Part shown: positions 1 to 6,600 of the stretch, in pieces
How the letters are laid out: each line of letters begins with the position of its first letter
How positions within the stretch are numbered: position 1 is the first letter of the stretch
NCBI GenBank assembly: GCA_965369325.1
Contig: CBDUQI010000199.1
Coordinates: forward strand, 1-11,014
Origin: CBDUQI01 sp965369325
GTDB lineage: Bacteria; Pseudomonadota; Gammaproteobacteria; Steroidobacterales; JBCBZW01
Reading direction: 5' to 3'
DNA length: 11,014 nt
Made by a program: the position numbers and the translations under genes
Notes under the pieces: generated by a model
What the model was told of the DNA's origin: nothing
Databases searched by the model: none
What the model saw: only the letters and a program-made list of their open reading frames with translations

Positions 1-227
1 TCTACGATGAAAGAGACGGGCGTTGGTTAATTAAAACTCCAGCAGGAAACTCGTTATTCGCCTTCGATTACAACCGAGGACCCGATGGTGATGGTAGAAC
101 CGCGGCAAGTCGATACGCGGGTTTTATCGAGGCACATAGCGCAATGACATTGATGCGCCAAAAAAATGCGCGTTTTCTGTGTTACGTCGGACGTCCAAAT
201 CCTGGCCTGATTTACCTGCGAAGATAG
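1..227 (+). CDS. 3' end of an unrecognised protein gene (partial)
   Basis: An open frame enters from the left edge (first complete codon at 3-5) and ends at TAG 225-227, giving the last 74 residues of a protein. The visible part starts YDERDGRWLI and ends NPGLIYLRR. It has an Asp/Gly-rich turn (FDYNRGPDGDGR), a mid-section helix rich in Ala and Met, and a very basic C-terminus. No transmembrane segment or recognisable catalytic motif is present. I do not recognise the family. The segment and the spacer after it are more AT-rich than the rest of the window, which could mean a separate origin, but 227 bases is too little to judge. The frame is supported by lack of stops over the whole stretch and protein-like composition. 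The other two forward frames are broken by early stops. Confidence 0.55.
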   Translation, partial: YDERDGRWLIKTPAGNSLFAFDYNRGPDGDGRTAASRYAGFIEAHSAMTLMRQKNARFLCYVGRPNPGLIYLRR

Positions 228-327
228 AATATAGAAGACGGGTAGCTAGGCTAGGTGCCAATGATAAGCAATTCGTGTGGGATGTGCGTTGTTTTCGCTG
301 CCAGAATCGGGGGTGTCCCTACGCCTC

Positions 328-350
328 TTATGCGCATAATATATATTATG
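328..350. repeat. Two overlapping perfect palindromes
   Basis: TTATGCGCATAA (328-339) is a perfect 12-bp palindrome. It overlaps CATAATATATATTATG (335-350), a perfect 16-bp palindrome. They lie in the spacer between the convergent ends of the partial gene (stop 227) and the leftward TetR gene (stop 413). No T-tract follows in either direction, so this is not a classic intrinsic terminator. A protein-binding site or a cruciform-prone element is possible. Function is unknown. Confidence 0.5.
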
Positions 351-412
351 TTAAGTGATAGATATTGCCTATAAAATACGTTGAGTACTCTCTCGTGATG
401 AAGGCTTGTAAG

Positions 413-1033
413 TTAGGCGCTGGCGCCCCAGCGATGGCATTCGTTCATTGCCGTGCTCGCCAGGCTTTGCAACATCTGTTGCTCAGTGCCGCTTTTCGCC
501 GAAACACATAAGCCCATTAAGGTGGCCAACAACAACTCGGCCCGCGCATCGACTTGACCTGCATCAATCTCATCGGCCGCGGCAGCACGCTCCAGCGCCA
601 TCCGAAGGTGCTCGCGAACGCGTGACAGATACGACTGTACGGCTCCGCGTATCAGCGGCTTCTCATAGGCCTGATCGCCGACAAGGTTAATCACCAGACA
701 GCCTTTGCACCGGGGACCCGAAACCCAATCCACGACAGACTCAAAGAACTCTTCGATGGCCGCCAAGCCATCGGGGGAATCTCGCAACGCCTTCAGAAAC
801 GCCTCGTCAGCTTGGACAAAATACTCGTTCAGCGCCGACTCAAGAATGCTCTCCTTCGGGCCTAGCGCGTTGTACACGCTGGAGACGCTCAGGTTAAGCG
901 CATCTTGCAGTTCCCGCACGCTCACGGCGGAATAGCCATTGCGCCAGAACACTTTTAGTGCTGTACGCACGGCGGACTGCGGGTCAAACGCTTTCGGCCT
1001 ACCTCGGGGCTTCGAAGGAACATCAGACAACAT
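413..1033 (-). CDS. TetR/AcrR-family transcriptional regulator, NemR-like cysteine motif
   Basis: A 206-residue predicted ligand-controlled DNA-binding repressor. The ATG at 1033 is chosen because GGAG lies 8 bases upstream and the protein then begins with the usual short tail MLSDVPSKPRGRPKAFD. An in-frame GTG at 1075 would add 14 residues with no family resemblance. Residues about 20-66 form the TetR N-terminal domain, with the helix-turn-helix around VRELQDALNLSVSSVYNALG (39-58). The remainder is a helical ligand-binding/dimerisation domain. Residues 109-112 read CKGC, at the place where the redox-sensing regulator NemR has its reactive Cys within a GCL motif, so thiol or electrophile sensing is possible. 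It is transcribed away from a second TetR gene, with 254 bp between the two starts. The target genes are not obvious; autoregulation from the shared intergenic region is the likely minimum. Family assignment is firm; the ligand is unknown. Confidence 0.9.
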   Translation of the reverse strand: MLSDVPSKPRGRPKAFDPQSAVRTALKVFWRNGYSAVSVRELQDALNLSVSSVYNALGPKESILESALNEYFVQADEAFLKALRDSPDGLAAIEEFFESVVDWVSGPRCKGCLVINLVGDQAYEKPLIRGAVQSYLSRVREHLRMALERAAAADEIDAGQVDARAELLLATLMGLCVSAKSGTEQQMLQSLASTAMNECHRWGASA

Positions 1034-1164
1034 GATCGCTTCTCCAGAGCACTTCGCGATTCGAATAACTTTCACCCGATACTACCCTTCCCGCCTGCCT
1101 GGCGCGAATTTTGGGCATCAAGCCCGACTGTCGAAATGCCTGCGCACTCCCGAGCTTGTAGATA

Positions 1165-1187
1165 AACACTTGATCGTATTAGGTGTT
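1165..1187. promoter_or_regulatory. Imperfect 23-bp palindrome between two divergent TetR genes (possible operator)
   Basis: AACACTTGATCGTATTAGGTGTT has perfect outer arms (AACAC/GTGTT) and about 16 of 23 symmetric positions. It lies between the divergent TetR genes. It overlaps a weak forward promoter candidate: TTGATC at 1170-1175, then ATTAAT at 1192-1197 after a 16-bp spacer. It differs from the 18-bp motif at 1223-1240, so if it is real it could be the operator of the leftward TetR gene. Confidence 0.3.
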
Positions 1188-1222
1188 GCGCATTAATGAC
1201 AGAACCCTACCGCACCACTGAT

Positions 1223-1240
1223 CTATCTGTCGGTAGGTAG
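1223..1240. promoter_or_regulatory. Probable TetR operator, copy 1 (upstream of the rightward TetR gene)
   Basis: CTATCTGTCGGTAGGTAG is an imperfect palindrome with 12 of 18 symmetric positions and outer arms CTA/TAG. It lies 47 bases before the preferred start of the TetR gene at 1288. Its reverse complement, CTACCTACCGACAGATAG, matches the site upstream of the GST gene (3333-3350) at 15 of 18 positions. Recurrence of a palindrome upstream of a TetR gene and a nearby detoxification operon is the usual signature of a local TetR operator. Confidence 0.6.
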
Positions 1241-1287
1241 CCCTTCGTGATATGTTTGGCGCACACATTTGCACTGAGCGGCAAGTT

Positions 1288-1842
1288 ATGTCAGATAAGC
1301 GCACGGAACTTGAGAACGCTGCCACGGATATTGTGCAACGTGCCGGCCTGCATCATTTGAGTTTTCGCACGTTGGCCGAACGCGTTGGCGTAAAGTCGTC
1401 CAGTGTTCATTACTACTTCCCCGAAAAAGCGGATCTGGCCGCCACCCTGATTCGTAAATACACCGAGGAATTTGCCGGGCAACTGGAAGATATCGCGGTG
1501 AACAAACCGGGATTGCGTAACAAACTCACAGCCTTCATCGCAATATTCGAGCGAGTGAACAAAGCCAATCAGTTCTGCTTGTGCGGCATGATGGCAGCGG
1601 AAGTTGCCACGCTAAACGACGACAACCGCCGCCTGTTAAGTCAGTACTTTCAATCGGCAGAACATTGGTTGCAGGCAACCCTGGAGGCACACCCTAAGGA
1701 ACTCGCCAGCAGCCTGAAGCCGCGGCTGCTGGCAAGGGCAATCATGTCGGGCCTGGAAGGCGCATTGCTGATCGATCGCGTTGACGGCACCAAGTTACGC
1801 CTGCGCGCCCAACGGGAATTGATCCAGAGCATTCTTACCTAA
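1288..1842 (+). CDS. TetR/AcrR-family repressor, candidate regulator of the adjacent GST-cupin operon
   Basis: A predicted 184-residue repressor. Residues about 8-54 are the TetR HTH domain, with the recognition region FRTLAERVGVKSSSVHYYF (26-44), followed by a helical sensor domain. Residues 97-103 read CLCGMMA and run into AEV. By my recollection of E. coli NemR, Cys97 falls at the spacing of its redox-active Cys106 before a comparable AEV. This supports, but does not prove, thiol-based sensing. The ATG at 1288 fits the family's short N-terminal tail and leaves the palindrome at 1223-1240 in the 5' region. An in-frame ATG at 1252 would add 12 residues; neither start has a strong ribosome binding site. 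The gene converges on the cupin and GST genes, and the GST promoter region carries the same palindrome, so it probably represses both itself and that operon. Confidence 0.9.
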   Translation: MSDKRTELENAATDIVQRAGLHHLSFRTLAERVGVKSSSVHYYFPEKADLAATLIRKYTEEFAGQLEDIAVNKPGLRNKLTAFIAIFERVNKANQFCLCGMMAAEVATLNDDNRRLLSQYFQSAEHWLQATLEAHPKELASSLKPRLLARAIMSGLEGALLIDRVDGTKLRLRAQRELIQSILT

Positions 1843-1870
1843 GAGTAGAGCAAACCGTCCCCCACATTGG

Positions 1871-1890
1871 ACAAAGCACCCGCTTTGTTT
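1871..1890 (+). terminator. Weak hairpin terminator after the rightward TetR gene
   Basis: ACAAAGC (1871-1877) and GCTTTGT (1882-1888) form a perfect 7-bp stem with an ACCC loop, followed by only two further T residues. It lies 28 bases after the TetR stop in the 82-bp gap before the end of the convergent cupin gene. The position is right for a terminator, but the T-tract is poor. Confidence 0.4.
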
Positions 1891-1924
1891 CCCAGCGACA
1901 TCTGCGGTGGGCGGCGGGAAGTGT

Positions 1925-2599
1925 TTACGGGCCCGTTTCAGCAAAACGTATGTGGCCAGTTTTTATCCACACGTGCGCCCCGTCTGGTCCTGATTTCGCG
2001 GTGAGGCAGGTGCCCGTCGGGATACGCAACCAAGACTGGCGTGTGAGCGTGTCGCCGCCCTGCTCTATTGTGCCCGCCAGCACAAGTATCTCCGCACCGC
2101 CTGTAGAGTCTATCTCCACGCTTGCGCCAGCGCGCCAGTGCGCAAGGGTAACCCGCTCTCTCTCGTCCTGGAAAAGTGCTGCCTCCTCAACACCATCGTT
2201 GCCAGGCGTGCCCGAATACTTCAGGCGTTGGGGGCGAGCTACCACCGCCGTCCGGTCGTCGGGATCGAACTGCCAGAGTTTGACGAAGATGACACAACCG
2301 TCCTCAGAGCCTGGGGTATGACGGGATTGGGGCGGGTTACGGATGTACGACCCCGCAGGATAGTCACCGTGCTCATCCTGGAACACCCCTTCGAGCACCA
2401 TAAACTCCTCGCCGCCCGAGTGCACATGGGGAGAGAAATGACTCCCCGGCGCATAGCGCACGATACTAGTAGCGCGGGCGACCTCATCGCCTACTCTGTC
2501 CAGCATCCGTCGCTGCACGCCTTGCATGGGCGAATCCTGCCAGGGCAGGCTTGTGCTGTGTACCAGTACTCGTTGAGAAAAATCCGCATTTATCCGCAT
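1925..2599 (-). CDS. ChrR-like cupin domain protein (duplicated cupin, stand-alone)
   Basis: A 224-residue soluble protein with two cupin barrels. The first (about residues 14-115) closely resembles the cupin-like domain of the ChrR anti-sigma factor. It has VARATSIVRYAPGSHF, then HVHSGGEE giving His58, His60 and Glu64 as metal ligands, Gly71 after the canonical spacing, and His94 in NPPQSRHTPG as the fourth ligand. Zn2+ or another divalent metal is therefore expected. The second half (about 145-215) keeps barrel-like strands but has lost the histidine ligands, so it is probably structural. The N-terminal zinc anti-sigma domain of true ChrR is missing, and no sigma factor gene is adjacent, so it should not be called an anti-sigma factor. 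It follows the GST gene by 46 bp on the same strand and probably shares its promoter. ChrR is known from singlet-oxygen and organic hydroperoxide responses; a role in oxidant handling here is inference. Confidence 0.82.
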   Translation of the reverse strand: MRINADFSQRVLVHSTSLPWQDSPMQGVQRRMLDRVGDEVARATSIVRYAPGSHFSPHVHSGGEEFMVLEGVFQDEHGDYPAGSYIRNPPQSRHTPGSEDGCVIFVKLWQFDPDDRTAVVARPQRLKYSGTPGNDGVEEAALFQDERERVTLAHWRAGASVEIDSTGGAEILVLAGTIEQGGDTLTRQSWLRIPTGTCLTAKSGPDGAHVWIKTGHIRFAETGP

Positions 2600-2645
2600 G
2601 CTTTTACCCGTCTCGATGTCCTCTCACGCCCGCGCTTGGTGGTTG

Positions 2646-3266
2646 CTACGCCGCGATGCTAGCGCGCGCTCCGACCCGGGTGCGCCATGCCATCAGATTA
2701 GCGCAACCCTCGGGAATAGGGATGCTGGCAAAATCGGCAAATGCCAGCCCCGCGAATACGGTAATGTCCGCCATGGAGAACGCATCCCCGGCGACATACT
2801 CGCTTTGTCCAAGCACCTGATCGAAGTACGCCATGCCCGCCACCGCGCGTTCCCGTTGCTTCTCGCCCCACGGTTTATTCTGATACAGCTCGATCTGCGC
2901 TCCCAAACCGTCGGTGGCGTGATGAAAGTACCCACCCACGGCATCCAGTAAGTCTTGTTCGGCTCGGCGCTGCATCATATGCACCATCGCGCGCTGTCGT
3001 GGCGTGTCGCCGGTTAGGCAAATGCCGTCGTAGGCATGATCGATGTACTCGGTAATCGCGGTACACTCTGAGATGGTGGTGCCGTCATCAAGCTCCAGCA
3101 CCGGCACAGCCCCACTGGGGTTCTTCGCCAAAAACTCGGGCTGGCGGTGCTCTCCGTTAGGCACATCGATGCGGATGAACTCCACCTGCTCGCTGATGCC
3201 CTTCTCCGCCAGCGCAATGCGCACGCGTGCTGGGTTGGGAAAACCTTCGTAGTCATACACCTTCAT
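2646..3266 (-). CDS. Glutathione S-transferase (GstA-like)
   Basis: A 206-residue cytosolic glutathione S-transferase, expected to conjugate glutathione to electrophilic substrates or act in related thiol chemistry. Residues 1-80 form the thioredoxin-like domain: MKVYDYEGFPNPARVRIALAEKG, then NPSGAVPVLEL with the cis-proline Pro55, and the glutathione-contact pair Ser66-Glu67 in ISECTAI. Residues about 88-200 are the helical domain, with the conserved N-capping box Ser164-x-x-Asp167 in FSMADITVF. The first loop has Pro-Asn-Pro where many classes place a catalytic Ser, Tyr or Cys, as in other bacterial GSTs of this type. The ATG at 3266 is preferred because AAGGTG lies just upstream and it begins the thioredoxin fold; a longer in-frame start at 3299 is unlikely. 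It is the first gene of a leftward operon with the cupin gene. A putative TetR operator lies 66 bases upstream. Confidence 0.93.
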   Translation of the reverse strand: MKVYDYEGFPNPARVRIALAEKGISEQVEFIRIDVPNGEHRQPEFLAKNPSGAVPVLELDDGTTISECTAITEYIDHAYDGICLTGDTPRQRAMVHMMQRRAEQDLLDAVGGYFHHATDGLGAQIELYQNKPWGEKQRERAVAGMAYFDQVLGQSEYVAGDAFSMADITVFAGLAFADFASIPIPEGCANLMAWRTRVGARASIAA

Positions 3267-3332
3267 CTGGTTCACCTTTGTCTGGCCCCACCGGGGCACG
3301 GCGTAATGCCGATTCAGTAAGTTAATAGTTAT

Positions 3333-3350
3333 CTACCTAGTGATAGATAG
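3333..3350. promoter_or_regulatory. Probable TetR operator, copy 2 (upstream of the GST-cupin operon)
   Basis: CTACCTAGTGATAGATAG has 12 of 18 symmetric positions and outer arms CTA/TAG. It lies 66 bases upstream of the GST ATG. It matches the reverse complement of the site at 1223-1240 at 15 of 18 positions, with differences confined to the centre (positions 8, 9 and 12), as expected for two operators of one dimeric TetR protein. On the leftward strand TATTAA (3322-3327) just downstream is a possible -10, which would place the operator at the promoter. No convincing -35 is visible. Confidence 0.6.
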
Positions 3351-3376
3351 ACATTACTTAGGCTACCCTATCTAAG
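3348..3376 (+). promoter_or_regulatory. Candidate rightward promoter for lhr
   Basis: TAGACA (3348-3353) and TCTAAG (3371-3376) are separated by 17 bp, matching sigma70 consensus at 5 of 6 and 4 of 6 positions. The -35 hexamer shares three bases with the end of the operator at 3333-3350. If used, lhr mRNA would have a leader of roughly 245 nt. This is motif evidence only. Confidence 0.25.
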
Positions 3377-3627
3377 TGGCGGTTGTAAAGAACTTCGGGG
3401 AGCGAGTCTTGCTGATCGGTATCGCGCACCCTTTGCTTCCCGACGAGCTGGCCGACGGAACTCGGTGGGTGATCTGGTTTATCCCTCACGCGCCAGCGCG
3501 TGGCCGGGGAAGGCGCTACGGTAGTACACTGCCCCCATGCCATCCACTCATCGTCCAAAGGCTTGCATCAAGTGCTGACTCTTGCTGCCGAACAGGCCTT
3601 ACCTAACACGCACTTCAGTGCATCCTT

Positions 3628-6600
3628 ATGACCGGATTAGACGGCTTTCATCCCGCCACGCGCCAGTGGTTTGAAGCGAATTTCGCCGCACCGACAGCGG
3701 TACAATCAAGGGGCTGGACCAGCATCCGTCGCGGCAAACATACGCTGCTGGTGGCTCCCACTGGCAGCGGCAAAACGCTGGCTGCATTCCTCGCCAGCAT
3801 TGACAGGCTGAGCAACCCCGAATATGCCAGGGTTGAGGGCGTGCGGGTCATCTACGTATCGCCACTGAAAGCGCTGGTCTACGACATCGAGCGCAACCTT
3901 CGCGCACCGTTGGCAGGCATCGAAAAAACGGCAGTGGATTCAGCGCTGGCGCGGCGCGCCGTGAGCATCGCGGTTCGCACCGGCGACACACCGCAGAAAG
4001 AGCGTCAACGCCAGGCGCGCGATCCCGCCGATATCTTGGTGACAACACCAGAATCCCTGTACCTCATGCTTGGCTCCAAGATGGCGCGAACATTGAGCCA
4101 GGTAGAGGTAGTGATTGTGGATGAGATCCACGCGCTGGCACCCACCAAGCGCGGCGCACACCTAGCGTTGTCGCTGGAACGGCTCACGAGACTTAACGCC
4201 AGGGATCCGCAGCGGATTGGCCTGTCCGCCACCGCGCGGCCGCTGCAGCACGTCGCGCGGTTTCTGGGCGGCGAGAGACCGGTCAACATTATCGATGCCT
4301 CCGCCGCACCGGCCCTGGATCTGCGCGTCAGTGTGACCGTGCCGGACATGCAAAATCCTACGCCGGTGGTGGTAACGGATGGTGATGTGATTACCCCACC
4401 CGAGGTGGCGGCAGAGCGGGCAGTGCCGAATGTAGAGCGAGGTATCTGGCCAACGATTTATCCGCAGTTGTTAAGTGCTATCCGTGCGCATCGCGCCAGC
4501 ATCGTCTTTGTGAATAGTCGAGGGCTGTGCGAGCGCTTGGCGCAAAAACTCAACGAGTTGGCCGAAGAAGAACTGGTACTAGCCCATCATGGCAGCATCT
4601 CGCACGACAAACGCAACCAGATCGAGCAGGGGCTTAAGGCAGGCGAGATTCGCGCGATTGTCGCCACCAGTTCGCTGGAGCTTGGCATTGATATGGGCGC
4701 ACTCGATCTGGTACTGCTGGTGGAGTCCCCCGGATCGGTGGCCCGCGGCCTGCAACGCATTGGCCGGGCCGGCCACAATGTCGGCGACGTGAGCACCGGT
4801 TATGTATTCCCGAAATTTCGTGGCGACCTGTTGGAGTGCGCGGTAATTTCCCAACGCATGCTCAAGGGCGAGATTGAGGCACTCCAAATACCGATGAACC
4901 CACTGGACGTACTGGCGCAGCAGTTGGTTGCCATGTGCAGTGAGTCGGCGCAAGGCGTTGAGGATATGTACGCGCTGGTACGCCGCTCGGCCCCTTACAG
5001 CGAGTTATCGCTCGACGCATTGCATGCGGTGTTGGACATGCTTACCGGACGTTACCCCTCCTCCGACTTTGCTGACCTCAAGCCGTTACTTTCCTGGGAC
5101 CGTAGTGAGGACACTATCGCACCACGGCGTGGTGCGGCCATCGTGATGCGGATGAACGCGGGCACCATCCCGGACCGGGGTAGTTACCGAGTCCATCTAG
5201 GCGAGGACGGCCCGCGGGTGGGTGAACTGGACGAGGAGATGGTGTTCGAAACCCGCCCAGGGGACAACATTATGCTGGGGGCCAGCACCTGGCGGGTGGA
5301 AAGCATTACACGGGACCGGGTGATCGTGGCACCCGCACCAGGCGAACCTGGGCGTTTGCCCTTTTGGCGCGGCGACGGACCTGGGCGGCCGCTGGAGTTG
5401 GGCCGTGCGGTAGGAGCCTTCGTGCGCAAGGTGGGGCGTATGGGCGAAGGCAGGATGGTCAATTGGCTGAGCGAGCACACACCGTTGGATGCGTTTGCCG
5501 CACAAAATCTCGCCGCCTACATCGCACAGCAAAAGCAACAAACCGGGACCCTGCCCACAGACACCGCCATTACCCTTGAGCGCTTTCGCGATGAACTGGG
5601 CGACTGGCGTATCTGCATACTCACGCCGCTGGGTGCCCGCATTCATGCCCCCTGGGCGATGGCCTTGCAACGGCGATTGAGTGAGCTAGGCGGGTTCGAG
5701 ACTCAGGTGATGTACACCGATGATGGCATCGTGCTGCGATTTGTCGATACCGACGAACTGCCGTCGCTCGGTGTGTTCTTTCCGGAGCCGGAGGAGATTG
5801 AAGATCTGGTCACTGAGCAATTGGCCAGCACCGCACTATTCGCTGGGCTGTTCCGCGAGAACGCCGTCAGGTCTTTGCTGTTACGTCGACAGGCACCCGG
5901 CAAACGATCGCCGTTGTGGGCACAGCGGCTGAAGGCACAGAACCTACTGGCGACAGTGCACCAGTATCCCAGTTTCCCCATCGTCATTGAAACCTACCGC
6001 CAGGCACTGGCCGACGTATTTGATCTGCCAGGTCTTAAACAGCTGCTGAGTGATGTGCGCGGCCGACGGGTTGCCGTGAACGAAGTACACACCAAGGCCG
6101 CCTCCCCGTTCGCTCGCTCACTAGTCTTTGCGTATGTAGCCAATTATCTGTACGAGCAGGACGCGCCGCTGGCCGAACGTAAGGCACAAGCGCTGACCTT
6201 GGACCGTACACTGTTGTCCGAGCTGCTGGGGCAGACGGCGCTGCGCGACCTGATCGACCTGCAAGTGCTCGCCAGTCTGGAAGCCCAATTGCAATACCTG
6301 GCCGAAGGCTATCGCGCGCGTGACGCCGATGAGGTGCACGATATGTTGCGTCGCCTGGGTGATCTGAGTGATGCCGAGGTACAAGCTCGCATCGAGGGCG
6401 GTACTGCTGGGCGCTTTTTGTTGCAACTTGAGCAGCAACACCGTGCGTTGCCTGTGGACATCACTGGCGAGCCTCGCTGGATCGCCGCAGAAGATGCGGG
6501 TCTTTACCGCGACGCCACTGGCACCGCAGCGCCGGCGTACCTGCCCGATACGTTTGTGCAGCAGGTCGACAATCCGCTATTGCGACTGCTGCGGCGCTAT

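Larger units (their letters stand above)
3267..3627. other. Non-coding region between divergent GST and lhr genes
   Basis: These 361 bases separate the GST start from the lhr start. They hold the TetR-type palindrome (3333-3350), an inverted repeat ACTTAG/CTAAGT with a 10-bp spacer (3356-3377), a 6-bp-stem GC hairpin CACGCG-CCAG-CGCGTG (3487-3502), and a TACACT -10-like hexamer (3525-3530). Open frames here (for example forward 3376-3606) begin with GTG, lack a ribosome binding site and have unconvincing composition, so I annotate no protein gene. Confidence 0.6.

Noticed and set aside
354..364. AGTGATAGATA, identical to 11 bases of the GST operator, as a third operator
   Set aside because: Only one half of the palindrome matches. 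The other half does not, and no gene starts nearby, so chance is the simplest reading.
416..427. GGCGC-TG-GCGCC hairpin as a terminator of the leftward TetR gene
   Set aside because: It lies inside the last codons of that gene, has a two-base loop and is followed by no T-tract.
2138..2662. 174-residue open frame on the + strand
   Set aside because: It lies opposite the cupin gene, which has an intact ChrR-like metal motif. The forward translation shows no family features.
3376..3606. 76-residue forward frame between GST and lhr
   Set aside because: It starts with GTG, has no ribosome binding site, overlaps an inverted repeat and hairpin, and its sequence looks non-protein-like after residue 35. 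A reverse frame of similar quality occupies the same stretch.
5197..5670. 157-residue open frame on the - strand
   Set aside because: It lies inside the continuous lhr coding sequence in the opposite direction; it is a shadow frame of a well-supported helicase.
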